A DNA stretch of 64,000 nucleotides from Gammaproteobacteria bacterium (GTDB lineage: Bacteria > Pseudomonadota > Gammaproteobacteria > Steroidobacterales > PWYM01), in assembly GCA_007693855.1 (NCBI GenBank), contig RECU01000053.1, positions 62,001 to 126,000 on the forward strand. Direction: 5' to 3'. Every line of letters begins with the position of its first letter. The stretch's first letter is position 1. The notes below the pieces were generated by a model. That model was given only the letters and a program-made list of their open reading frames with translations. It was not told the DNA's origin and did no database searches. Positions 36,826 to 47,018 of this stretch are shown in pieces. Both the position numbers and the translations under genes were made by a program.

Positions 36826-37607
36826 GGGCCCTGCCGCCGTCGGCGGGCGGCCTCGCCTGCCGGGTCCACCGCCGAGAGGATGCCGCGCAGGATATTGAGC
36901 TCCTGCTCGTCAGGCCGAGCCCGGGCATATAGCCTGCGCAATCTGCGCATCAACTGCCTGGGTTGTGCGGGATCGAGAAAGTCGCTGTTGATCAGCACCT
37001 GCTGCAGGTGCGCATAGAAGCGCTCGAGATCTTCCGCGCGCGCCGGCGGCACGTCACGCTCTGCCGGTGCGCGGGCCTCTCCGAGCCAGGCGAGGCGCAG
37101 TTCGTAGACCAGCAACTGCACGGCCATGCCAAGATTCAGCGAGCTGTAGACGGGATTCGCCGGGATATTCACCAGTACCTGACAGCGGTCCAGCTCCTCG
37201 TTGGACAGGCCGGATTTCTCGGTGCCGAACAACAGCGCCACCGGGCACTCGCGAGCGCTCTCCAGCAGGACCGCAGCCGCCTCACGGGGCTCGAGCTGGG
37301 GCCAGGCGACACTGCGCAGCCGCGCACTGGTCCCCATCACCAGGCCGCAGCCCGCCAGTGCCTCATCCAGCGTTGCGCACACCCGCGCCGCCGTCAGCAG
37401 GTCGTCGGCGCCCGAGGCGCGAGCCGCTGCCTCTTCATGGGGAAACTCCCGGGGGGCAACCAGTACCAGTTCGCGCAGGCCCATGGTCTTCATCGCCCGG
37501 GCCGCCGCCCCGATATTGCCCGGGTGGGTCGTGCGTATCAGCACGATCCGCACGGGCCAGGGCAGCCAGTCACGGGTCTCGGCGGGGCTCGGCGCTTCGC
37601 GGGTCAT
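36822..37607 (-). CDS. trmJ: tRNA (cytidine/uridine-2'-O) methyltransferase TrmJ
   Basis: A 261-residue SPOUT (TrmH-family) enzyme that 2'-O-methylates position 32 of tRNA. Motifs seen are VLIRTTHPGNIGAAARAMKTMG (motif 1), LLFGTEKSGLSNEELD (motif 2) and NPVYSSLNLGMAVQLL (the knot, motif 3). ATG at 37607 (MTREAPSP) was chosen. There is no SD, and a -10-like TAGAAT ends 8 nt before the ATG. It is divergent from suhB with only 20 bp between start codons. In Pseudomonas trmJ is followed by cysE and iscR; here it runs straight into iscS. Confidence 0.94.
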   Translation of the reverse strand: MTREAPSPAETRDWLPWPVRIVLIRTTHPGNIGAAARAMKTMGLRELVLVAPREFPHEEAAARASGADDLLTAARVCATLDEALAGCGLVMGTSARLRSVAWPQLEPREAAAVLLESARECPVALLFGTEKSGLSNEELDRCQVLVNIPANPVYSSLNLGMAVQLLVYELRLAWLGEARAPAERDVPPARAEDLERFYAHLQQVLINSDFLDPAQPRQLMRRLRRLYARARPDEQELNILRGILSAVDPAGEAARRRRQGP

Positions 37608-37614
37608 GGTCTGG

Positions 37615-37621
37615 TATTCTA
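37615..37621. promoter_or_regulatory. overlapping divergent -10 elements for suhB and trmJ
   Basis: The heptamer TATTCTA reads TATTCT on the plus strand (7 nt before the suhB ATG) and TAGAAT on the minus strand (8 nt before the trmJ ATG). The two hexamers share five base pairs. Both genes lack an SD, so both transcripts would begin at or next to their ATG. The -35 sequences are weak on both sides. Confidence 0.5.
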
Positions 37622-37627
37622 CGCGCC

Positions 37628-38443
37628 ATGTCCGCGACCCTGAACATCGCCGTGAGCGCCGCACGCGCCGCCGGCAGCCTCATTATCCGCAGCCTCAATC
37701 AGCTGGACTCCCTGCAGGTGACCACCAAGGCCCGCAACGAGTTCGTGACCGAGGTCGATCGCCAGGCGGAAGTCGAAATCATCCGGGTGATCCGCAAGGC
37801 CTATCCGGACCACGCCTTCCTCGCCGAGGAAAGCGGGGAGCACGGCACCGGCGAGAGCGTCTGGATCATCGACCCGCTGGATGGCACCACCAACTTCCTG
37901 CACGGCTTTCCGCAGTTCGCCGTGAGCATCGCCCTGCAGATCTCCGGACGGCTGGAATGCGGCGTGATCTACGACCCCATGCGCCAGGAGCTGTTCACGG
38001 CGGAGCGTGGCGGCGGCGCCCAGCTCGACGGCCGGCGCATCCGGGTCAGCAAGCGAACCTCACTCGAGGAGGCCCTGATCGGCACCGGGTTTCCCTACCG
38101 CGCCAATCTCGACTGGGCGGAGACCTATCTCGCCATGCTGAGAGAGGTCATGCAGAACACCGCAGGGCTGCGTCGGCCCGGCGCAGCCGCGCTCGATCTC
38201 GCCTACGTCGCGGCCGGCCGGCTGGACGGGTTCTGGGAATTCGGCCTGGCCCCCTGGGATGTGGCCGCCGGTGCGCTGATGATCAGGGAGGCCGGGGGCC
38301 GGATCAGCGATTTCGAGGGCGGCGACGGGTTCATGCAGTCGGGCAATGTCGTCGGCGGCAATCCCAAGATCTACGCGCAACTCTCCAGGCTGCTCGCGCC
38401 GCACTACGCGCGGGCGCGGCGGGCCGGCACAGACGCCGAATAG
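37628..38443 (+). CDS. suhB: inositol-1-monophosphatase family protein SuhB
   Basis: A 271-residue Mg-dependent inositol monophosphatase. In E. coli SuhB is also a component of the rRNA antitermination complex. Metal-binding motifs are FLAEESGE (Glu), WIIDPLDGTTNFLHG (DPLDGT) and the C-terminal APWDVAAGALMIREAGG (WD). ATG at 37628 was chosen (MSATLNIAVSAARAAG aligns with the family). The codon lies 7 nt after TATTCT with no SD. It is the first plus-strand gene after the minus-strand trmJ-isc unit. Confidence 0.95.
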   Translation: MSATLNIAVSAARAAGSLIIRSLNQLDSLQVTTKARNEFVTEVDRQAEVEIIRVIRKAYPDHAFLAEESGEHGTGESVWIIDPLDGTTNFLHGFPQFAVSIALQISGRLECGVIYDPMRQELFTAERGGGAQLDGRRIRVSKRTSLEEALIGTGFPYRANLDWAETYLAMLREVMQNTAGLRRPGAAALDLAYVAAGRLDGFWEFGLAPWDVAAGALMIREAGGRISDFEGGDGFMQSGNVVGGNPKIYAQLSRLLAPHYARARRAGTDAE

Positions 38444-38750
38444 GCCGCCTGCCAATTCGCTGAACAGCAAACCCATCGCCAGCAGGTCGAGGCCCCCGAG
38501 AGTGCTGTGCCCAGGGGGATGGCGGGAAGTCATCGTTCCGCCTGATCCAGACTGGCGTGCAAAAGCCAATCTGGGCATCACGCCGGGTTTCGGGTGTGGT
38601 CGTGAGGTGGTGAAGTCCCTAGGCTGGATTCCACGTCAGGCAGTCGCAACTCAGCGGAAGACCACGGGCTGATGCAATGGTTCGATGGGGACGCCGGGTG
38701 CGACGCCGACTCGAACGCACGCTGCGGAGCACTGCACGGAGGGCGTATGC
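38444..38750. other. 307-bp non-coding gap after suhB with one hairpin
   Basis: No convincing gene is seen. The notable structure is an imperfect inverted repeat at 38543-38580: TGATCCAGACTGGC pairs with GCCAATCTGG-GC-ATCA around loop GTGCAAAA, with one mismatch. There is no T-run after it. A GGAGGG at 38738-38743 is the ribosome binding site of the next gene. No clear promoter was found. Confidence 0.4.
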
Positions 38751-39827
38751 ATGAGACCTACTCTGATCATCGTGACAGCACTCATCATGATCGCATCAGG
38801 CATTACCGGCGTGGTCCTGTTACGAGGAGACAGCAGTACGCTCCCGCCTAGCGATCCGGCACTGGGCCCGCCAGCTGCCGTCGACAGCGGACGCGGGGAG
38901 CTCACACCCCTCACCGCGCCTGCAGGCCACTCGGCCGACACGGCACGCACCAGCGCGTTACAGACCGACACCAGCACCCATCGGCACAGCACGGGCGCGC
39001 TGCCGGGGAACCCATCCGGCATGACAGCGCCGGTTCCAGGCACAGAGGACCCGCTCCAGACGCCCGGCGGAGCCACGGTCGAGGAGCGTGTGGCCGAGCT
39101 GTTCGCCAGCGCCTCGCCGGAAGAGCTTGAAGCCTATTTCAGCGGCGAAGGTCCGCTGTATGAGGAGCTCTTCGCACTGTTCGAACAGGAGGTCGGTGCG
39201 GACGAGGCGGGCTTCATGATGGAGCTGACCTTGCTGGGGAATGACTGGCCGGCGGTCCGCGACCTGCTCACAGCACGCAGCGAAGCCACCGGGAACGACT
39301 ATCGCGATCTCATGCTGGCGCGAGGACTGCCGAGCGGACAGATGACAGCTGCCGAAATCATGGCGCTGCTGGAGAGCGGCCTCAGCCTGCCCCCTATGTC
39401 GATTCATCTGCTGGCCATGCATGGTCAGGCCGGGGACATCGCAGCGCTCGCGACGCAGTCGCAGTTCCAGGATATCAACGAGCGCTTTGTGGCGACTGGC
39501 CATACCGCCATCGGCACACTGATCGAACACGTCGCCCTGACGCCGTCCCCCGATCCGTCCGAGGCACTGGCGCAACTCACCACGCTGCTGGCGCTGGGCA
39601 TCGAAACCTCCCAGGCTGGGGGACAACTCGATCTGCTGTCGCACATCCTGCTTGAAATCAATCCCACGAACAGCGATGCCCTGCTGACCATGGCGGCCCA
39701 CGTGGTCCAGGCAGGGGTGATCTCAGCGCCCGACGAGATGAGTCTGTGGCAGGCGGTCCCCGCCGCTGAGCAAGAGAGGCTGCAACGCATGTTTGCAGCC
39801 CTGCAAAGCCGTCCACTGCAGCCGTAA
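38751..39827 (+). CDS. uncharacterised membrane-anchored protein
   Basis: Not recognised. The 358-residue product has one N-terminal hydrophobic helix (about 4-25, TLIIVTALIMIASGITGVVLL) that should act as an uncleaved signal anchor. A low-complexity Pro/Ser/Thr/Gly linker follows (about 28-110), then an acidic, mostly helical C-terminal domain (about 112-358) beginning VEERVAELFASASPEELEAYF. This domain includes short Leu-rich helix pairs resembling helical repeats. GGAGGG lies 7 nt before the ATG. It lies between suhB and secF, which are neighbours or near-neighbours in related genomes, so it is probably an insertion. The next gene is likely co-transcribed. Confidence 0.75.
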   Translation: MRPTLIIVTALIMIASGITGVVLLRGDSSTLPPSDPALGPPAAVDSGRGELTPLTAPAGHSADTARTSALQTDTSTHRHSTGALPGNPSGMTAPVPGTEDPLQTPGGATVEERVAELFASASPEELEAYFSGEGPLYEELFALFEQEVGADEAGFMMELTLLGNDWPAVRDLLTARSEATGNDYRDLMLARGLPSGQMTAAEIMALLESGLSLPPMSIHLLAMHGQAGDIAALATQSQFQDINERFVATGHTAIGTLIEHVALTPSPDPSEALAQLTTLLALGIETSQAGGQLDLLSHILLEINPTNSDALLTMAAHVVQAGVISAPDEMSLWQAVPAAEQERLQRMFAALQSRPLQP

Positions 39828-39862
39828 CACGTCAATTGCCGTCAGCACGGCGGCGAACAGAA

Positions 39863-39883
39863 AGACGGTCAGGAAGACCGTCT
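39863..39883 (+). other. intergenic hairpin between the two unknown genes
   Basis: A perfect 8-bp stem AGACGGTC/GACCGTCT with loop AGGAA lies 22 nt before the ATG of the next gene, just upstream of its strong SD (AAGGAGGAG). There is no T-run. It may be a processing or regulatory hairpin. Confidence 0.45.
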
Positions 39884-39905
39884 ACAACTCAAGGAGGAGT
39901 GGCAC

Positions 39906-40493
39906 ATGAATAGAACCACAGGATGTCTTGTTGCAACTTTGGTTTGGCTGGTCATGCTCCCGACAACCAGCTGGAGCACCCAACAGCTCGATGGAAGCCT
40001 GGACACCTGGTCGATTGCTCCCGACCTGTTTTTCCATGGGCTCGGCACTGGAAACCTCAGCATGATGCTGGCTCCGATACCGATCGACGATATCCCGGAA
40101 ATGGAGGTCACCGCCCCCTGGCCCGACCAGTCCCTCGATGAAATCACCCAGACCATGAATCTGCTGCAATGGGTGCTGGCACTCGATCCCGCCCATAGTC
40201 TATTCGGCGTTGAGCCGCAGTGGGCTCACATGAACATCGAGCCGATCTCCCTGCCAACCAACAATGATCAGTTGGCCGCATGTCTTGATGGCGTAGAGGG
40301 GACGCTGGCGAACTGTCTGCGCAATGCCAGGCTTAATCACGCAGGCTGCATCACCAGCTCTGGGCTGGTCCTGCACATTGCAGGTCGGTTACTTGCGGCC
40401 GCAGTGTGCACCGGGATTCATGAGTGGGAAACCAGCAGGTGCTCGCATTCCGCCCGAGCCGGGCGGTCACAATGCGAGATCGCAATGGGCTGA
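39906..40493 (+). CDS. uncharacterised secreted protein
   Basis: Not recognised. The 195-residue product has a clear signal peptide (MNRTTGCLVATLVWLVMLP, probable cleavage after SWS, about residue 24). The middle segment is acidic and Pro/Met-rich. The C-terminal third is Cys-rich, with Cys in AACLDG, ANCLRNA, HAGC, AAVCTG, TSRC and SQC, spaced as in disulfide-bonded periplasmic proteins. A hydrophobic stretch (LVLHIAGRLLAAAVC) lies among them. A very strong SD (AAGGAGGAG) precedes the ATG. The region is less GC-rich than its neighbours. It probably forms an operon with the preceding anchored protein. Confidence 0.7.
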   Translation: MNRTTGCLVATLVWLVMLPTTSWSTQQLDGSLDTWSIAPDLFFHGLGTGNLSMMLAPIPIDDIPEMEVTAPWPDQSLDEITQTMNLLQWVLALDPAHSLFGVEPQWAHMNIEPISLPTNNDQLAACLDGVEGTLANCLRNARLNHAGCITSSGLVLHIAGRLLAAAVCTGIHEWETSRCSHSARAGRSQCEIAMG

Positions 40494-40500
40494 ACAGGGT

Positions 40501-40526
40501 GGCCTGGGCGGACACTCCCCCAGGCC
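40501..40526. terminator. GC-rich hairpin between convergent genes
   Basis: An 8-bp stem GGCCTGGG/CCCAGGCC with a 10-nt loop lies in the 46-bp gap between the secreted-protein gene and the convergent secF. There is no T-run, so termination here would be weak or depend on other factors. Confidence 0.4.
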
Positions 40527-40539
40527 GCGTCGAGCCCTC

Positions 40540-41487
40540 TCAGGGCAACTCCTTCAGTGTCTCATCCTCTTCCCTCTGCGGCGGCAGCAGGTCGACAGTG
40601 GACACATTGAGCGCGAGCGCGGTCGCGCTGGCGATGTAAATCGAGGAATAGGTCCCCACCACAACGCCGATAATCAAGGCCAGCGAGAAGCCGTAGAGCG
40701 CATCGCCACCCACGAAAAGCAGCGCGAACAGCACGAGCAGCGTAGTGAGGCCGGTGACGATCGTACGCGCAAGCGTCTGGTTGATCGAGACGTTCATCAC
40801 CCGCTCGGAACTCTCGCGGCGCAGCCGCAGGAAATTCTCCCGAATCCGGTCGAAAATCACGATCGTGTCGTTCAGCGAGTAGCCGATCACTGCGAGGATC
40901 GCCGCCAGCACGGCGAGATCGAAGGGGATCTGCAGCAGCGAGAAAATCCCGATGGTAATGATGACGTCGTGCGCCAGGGCCGCTACCGCGCCCAGAGAGA
41001 ACTTCCACTGGAAGCGGAACGACACATACGCCAGGATCATCAGCAGGGCGAAGAGCATGGCCAGCGCACCCTGCTCGGTCAGTTCCTCGCCCACCTGCGG
41101 CCCGACGAACTCGACGCGACGCAGGTCGACGGCAGGTTCCTGCTGGCGCAGCAGCGCGAGCACCGTATCGCGGATCGCACTGCCGTCCATGCCTTCGGCC
41201 TGCGGCGGCAGGCGCACCAGCACATCGGTCGCCGTGCCGAAGTTCTGCACCAGCGCGCCCTCGTAACCCGACTCCTGCAGCAGCCCCCGGATGTTTTCGA
41301 GTTCCGCCGGCCTGGGATAGCCGACTTCAAGCAGCACACCGCCGGTGAAATCGATGCCGAAATTCAGCCCGCGCGTGAGCACCGAGGCGAACGAGGCGAC
41401 GATCAGGATTGCGGAGAGCGCGAAAAACACCTTCCTCGGGCCGAGGAAGTTGATGTCCAGCACCTTGCCCGTCTTAACCTGGGGCAT
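40540..41487 (-). CDS. secF: protein translocase subunit SecF
   Basis: A 315-residue inner-membrane subunit of SecDF, which uses the proton gradient to help complete translocation. The N-terminal helix is followed by a periplasmic P4 domain and five helices. The family motif is GLNFGIDFTGG, with GYSLNDTIVIFDRIREN and the final helices around FVGGDALYGFSLALIIGVVVGTYSS. ATG at 41487 (MPQVKTGKVLDINFLG) was chosen; GGAG lies about 8 nt upstream. It overlaps secD by 14 bp. Confidence 0.95.
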   Translation of the reverse strand: MPQVKTGKVLDINFLGPRKVFFALSAILIVASFASVLTRGLNFGIDFTGGVLLEVGYPRPAELENIRGLLQESGYEGALVQNFGTATDVLVRLPPQAEGMDGSAIRDTVLALLRQQEPAVDLRRVEFVGPQVGEELTEQGALAMLFALLMILAYVSFRFQWKFSLGAVAALAHDVIITIGIFSLLQIPFDLAVLAAILAVIGYSLNDTIVIFDRIRENFLRLRRESSERVMNVSINQTLARTIVTGLTTLLVLFALLFVGGDALYGFSLALIIGVVVGTYSSIYIASATALALNVSTVDLLPPQREEDETLKELP

Positions 41488-43354
41488 GGACCATACTCCC
41501 GCCGATGGACAGCCGCTGAACCCGACGGCCACCGTAAATCAGGTTGATGACCGCACGGGTCCCGATGATGGCCGTGAACATCGAGGTGATGATGCCGAGC
41601 GACAACGTCACCGCGAACCCCTTGATCGGGCCGGTGCCAAAAGTGAACAGCACCACCGCCGCAATCAGCGTGGTGATGTTGGCATCCGCAATGGAGGAAA
41701 ACGCCTTGTCGTAGCCTGCGGCGATCGCCGCCTGCGGCGAGTTGCCATTGCGCAGTTCCTCGCGGATACGCTCGAAGATCAGCACGTTCGCGTCCACCGC
41801 CATCCCGACGGTGAGCACGATGCCGGCAATGCCTGGCAGGGTCAGCGAGGCCTGCAGCAACGACAGCAGGGCGACGACCAGCACCACATTGGTCAACAGC
41901 GCCAGGTTGGCCACCAGCCCGAAGACCCGGTAATAGGCGATCATGAAGATCACCACCAGGGCAAAACCGAGCACCACGGCCTGCATGCCGCGGTCGATAT
42001 TGTCCTGCCCCAGGCTTGGCCCGATGGTGCGCTCCTCGACCTTGAAGATCGGCGCGGCCAGGGCACCGGCACGCAGCAGCAGTGCCAGATCCCGTGCCTC
42101 GGTCGTCGCCAGTCCGGTGATCTGAAAACGGCTGGAGAATACGCCCTGGATGGTGGCGACGCTGATCACCTCGCGGATGGTCTCCGACACCTCGACGAGT
42201 TCACCGTCCTGCTCGACGAGGTTCCGCCGTTCCTCGATGAACAACACGGCCATCGGCCGTCCGAGGTTGGCCTGGGTGGTCTGCAGCATGCGCCGCGCAC
42301 CCTGGGAGTCGAGGTTCACGAACACCGCGGGCCGGCCCTCGGAGAACCCGGAGCTCGCGTTGGTCAGCTGGTCGCCGGTGACAATGATGTCCCGGCTCAG
42401 CAGCACCGGCGCGCCACTGCGTTCATAGTACAGTTCGGTGTTGATCGGGGCGCGGCCTCGACGCGCAGCCTCGATCGGATCGTTCTCGGTATCGACCAGC
42501 CGGAACTCCAGTGTCGCCGTGGCGCCCAGCACCACCTCCGCCTGACGCGGATCCTGCACACCGGGCAATTGCACGACAATGCGATCGGCGCCCTGCCGGG
42601 CGACCAGGGGCTCGGCGACGCCGAGCTCATTGACGCGATTGCGCAACGTGATGGTGTTCTGCTGTATGGCGAAGTCCCGACGCTCCTGCACCTGATCCTC
42701 GCTGAGCGTGAGGTAAAGCGCGGGTCGCTCGCCGTCAGGGGCGCGACGGATCTGCAACGGGTCGTCCATGCGCCGCAACAGCGCTTCAGCCCGCTGCGCA
42801 TCTTCTTCGCTGTTGACCGTGACCACCACCTGTTCGCCGTCGACCCGGACCCGCCGCGGAATCCGTTCGTCACGCAGCATCACCGAGATGCCTTCCTGGT
42901 ACCGGCGCAGTACCTGGTCGATCGCGGCATCCATGTCCACTTCGAACAGGAAGTGCACACCGCCGCGCAGATCGAGGCCGAGGCTCATCGGCTGCAGCCC
43001 GAGCGTGCGCACCCAGGCGGGAAGGCGCGGCGCGAGCACCAGTGCGACCACGTAATCCTGGGTTCTCGGATTGAGGATGGCCCGCACGGTATCGGCCGCG
43101 CGCAGCTGGTCATCGACCGAATCAAACCGCACGCTGATCCGGCCGTCGCGCAGGGTCGCGCTGCGATACTCCAGCGTCTCGCCCGCGAGAATCTCACGCA
43201 CGCGCGCAAGCTCGGCGCTGTCCAGTGCCGAATCGTCACGCGCGGCGATCTGCACCGCCGGATCCTCAGGGAACAGGTTGGGCAGCGCGAACAGCATGCC
43301 CAGGACCAGGACCACCAGGACCAGCAGATTTTTCCAGAGCGGGAATTTGTTCAT
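41474..43354 (-). CDS. secD: protein translocase subunit SecD
   Basis: A 626-residue partner of SecF with six transmembrane helices and a large periplasmic P1 domain between helices 1 and 2. Motifs seen are LGLDLRGGVHFLFEVDMD and, in the membrane part, GMAVDANVLIFERIREE, where the Asp and Arg of the proton path lie. It starts MNKFPLWKNLLVLVVLV. It follows yajC by 39 bp and is translationally coupled to secF. The queA-tgt-yajC-secD-secF order is universal in gammaproteobacteria. Confidence 0.97.
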   Translation of the reverse strand: MNKFPLWKNLLVLVVLVLGMLFALPNLFPEDPAVQIAARDDSALDSAELARVREILAGETLEYRSATLRDGRISVRFDSVDDQLRAADTVRAILNPRTQDYVVALVLAPRLPAWVRTLGLQPMSLGLDLRGGVHFLFEVDMDAAIDQVLRRYQEGISVMLRDERIPRRVRVDGEQVVVTVNSEEDAQRAEALLRRMDDPLQIRRAPDGERPALYLTLSEDQVQERRDFAIQQNTITLRNRVNELGVAEPLVARQGADRIVVQLPGVQDPRQAEVVLGATATLEFRLVDTENDPIEAARRGRAPINTELYYERSGAPVLLSRDIIVTGDQLTNASSGFSEGRPAVFVNLDSQGARRMLQTTQANLGRPMAVLFIEERRNLVEQDGELVEVSETIREVISVATIQGVFSSRFQITGLATTEARDLALLLRAGALAAPIFKVEERTIGPSLGQDNIDRGMQAVVLGFALVVIFMIAYYRVFGLVANLALLTNVVLVVALLSLLQASLTLPGIAGIVLTVGMAVDANVLIFERIREELRNGNSPQAAIAAGYDKAFSSIADANITTLIAAVVLFTFGTGPIKGFAVTLSLGIITSMFTAIIGTRAVINLIYGGRRVQRLSIGGSMVHAPG

Positions 43355-43393
43355 GGGGTCGTCAAGCGCCGCCTGGCCATGCAGCAGGCCGCA

Positions 43394-43720
43394 TCAGCTG
43401 GCGCTGCGATAGGTGCCCTTCGGCATGATCGCCCCGACGGTGTGGCGCTGGACCTTGAGCTGCACACCATCGGCCACCTCCACGGTGACGAACTGCTCAC
43501 CCACCTCGATGATGCGCCCGAGCACCCCACCTGCGGTGATGATCTCGTCGTCCGTGGAGAGGTTCTCCACCATCTGCCGATGCTCTTTCTGCCGCTTCAT
43601 CTGCGGCCGGATCAGCAGGAAGTAGAACAGGACGAAGATGATAATGAGCGGCAGAAGACCTACAAACACATCACCACCGCCACCGGCGGCCGCATGGGCA
43701 GGACTGAGAAAGAAATCCAT
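43394..43720 (-). CDS. yajC: preprotein translocase subunit YajC
   Basis: A 108-residue single-spanning protein associated with SecDF. One transmembrane helix is at about 17-38 (VFVGLLPLIIIFVLFYFLLI), followed by RPQMKRQKEHRQM and a small cytoplasmic domain with GGVLGRIIEV. ATG at 43720 (MDFFLSPAHA) matches the family N-terminus better than the in-frame start 30 bp upstream. It lies between tgt and secD. Confidence 0.94.
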   Translation of the reverse strand: MDFFLSPAHAAAGGGGDVFVGLLPLIIIFVLFYFLLIRPQMKRQKEHRQMVENLSTDDEIITAGGVLGRIIEVGEQFVTVEVADGVQLKVQRHTVGAIMPKGTYRSAS

Positions 43721-43811
43721 GTTCGATTGCCTGTTGTCAACGAATGCCACGGCCCGCGTGATCGCACGTCACCGGCAGGGCCGGAGGCAATCGGAAGACC
43801 GAAGCGCGCGA

Positions 43812-45988
<2,177 letters not shown>

Positions 45989-46033
45989 GTCTCACCGCCA
46001 TCCAGGGCGGCCTGCCCGCCACCAGGGGGCCGC

Positions 46034-46062
46034 AGTGTACCCGGGCCTCGCCAAGCCGCCAA
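46034..46062 (-). promoter_or_regulatory. queA operon sigma70 promoter (TTGGCG-N17-TACACT)
   Basis: On the minus strand, TTGGCG (46057-46062) and TACACT (46034-46039) are separated by exactly 17 bp. The predicted leader to the queA ATG is about 40 nt. Confidence 0.6.
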
Positions 46063-46078
46063 CGGTCAGCCAGCGCAA

Positions 46079-46999
46079 TCAGTTTTCAGTGCCCGGCGCC
46101 GGGGTCGAGGCCGGCACCGTCAGCAGCAGCTGTTCGCGCCGCTTGCGCCGCATCACCTCGAGGTCGACGCTTTCGCCGGGCTCGTAGGAGGCGAGGATGC
46201 GCAACGCATGCTCCGGACTGCTCGGTTCGCGGCCCCCTATGGCCAGCAGGACATCACCGTCGCGCAGCGGCAGCGCCGAGCCTTCAGCGACCCGCAGCAC
46301 CAACAGCCCCTGGTCGGTCCCGAAATACTCCCCCAGCCCCGGCGTCATGGACACCATCTCCAGCTGTCCCCATGGACCACTGCCCGCCCGCACGGCCGCC
46401 GACCAGCGACGGGGCGCATCGCGCCAGTCTTCCGGCACCGACCAGTCCCGGGGCAGGATTCCGCGCAGCGATTCAAGCACACCGGCGCCGGCCGCCTGAG
46501 CCGTCACCGTAATGTCCTGGAGATCGCCTTCACGACGTACCCGCAGCGTGACCTCCTGGCCAGGCTGAACCCCGCGCAGCAGTTCGTTGAGCCGCCGCGA
46601 CGGACGCGAGCCGTCTGCCACCGCCAGCGACTGCCCATCGATCGCCTCGATGACATCCCCGGCGCGCACCCCAGCCTGGGCTGCCGGCCCGTCGGGGGTG
46701 ACGCCAGCCACGCGCGCGCCGTCAGAGGCCGTCGGCGACTCGGCGGGAGCCAGGCTCAAGCCGAGCATGGTCCGACCCGACCATCCCATGGACTGCTCCA
46801 GCAACGCAGTCATCCCGGGCGCCTGCGCAGCCAACCGGGCAAGCTCCCTGGCAGCCTCGTCCAAGCGGTCGCGGGCCGCCTGCAGCTCCTGCTCGAGCGT
46901 CTCGGCCTCCGGCTCGGACTCCTGTGCGTGAGCCGTCGCATGCAGGGTGAGTGTGCCAACCAGACTGATGAGGCAGCACGTGGCAAATGTCTTGATCAT
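46079..46999 (-). CDS. periplasmic PDZ-domain protein
   Basis: A 306-residue exported protein with a signal peptide (MIKTFATCCLISLVGTLTL, probable cleavage after AHA). A coiled-coil-like segment rich in Glu/Ala/Arg follows (about 27-62), then two PDZ domains. PDZ1 is around 75-165 with GVTPDGPAAQAGVRAGDVIEAIDG. PDZ2 is around 205-300 with LLVLRVAEGSALPLRDGDVLLAIGG and REPSSPEHALRIL. No protease domain is present, so it is an adaptor or substrate-binding protein rather than a DegP homologue. ATG at 46999 follows GGGAG by 7 nt. It probably forms a two-gene unit with the gene upstream. Confidence 0.82.
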   Translation of the reverse strand: MIKTFATCCLISLVGTLTLHATAHAQESEPEAETLEQELQAARDRLDEAARELARLAAQAPGMTALLEQSMGWSGRTMLGLSLAPAESPTASDGARVAGVTPDGPAAQAGVRAGDVIEAIDGQSLAVADGSRPSRRLNELLRGVQPGQEVTLRVRREGDLQDITVTAQAAGAGVLESLRGILPRDWSVPEDWRDAPRRWSAAVRAGSGPWGQLEMVSMTPGLGEYFGTDQGLLVLRVAEGSALPLRDGDVLLAIGGREPSSPEHALRILASYEPGESVDLEVMRRKRREQLLLTVPASTPAPGTEN

Positions 47000-47018
47000 G
47001 GTGAACTCCCGTTGCCTG

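Noticed and set aside
37067-37627. Upstream extension of the suhB frame over trmJ
   Set aside because: It is antisense to the conserved TrmJ. The SuhB family N-terminus aligns with ATG 37628.
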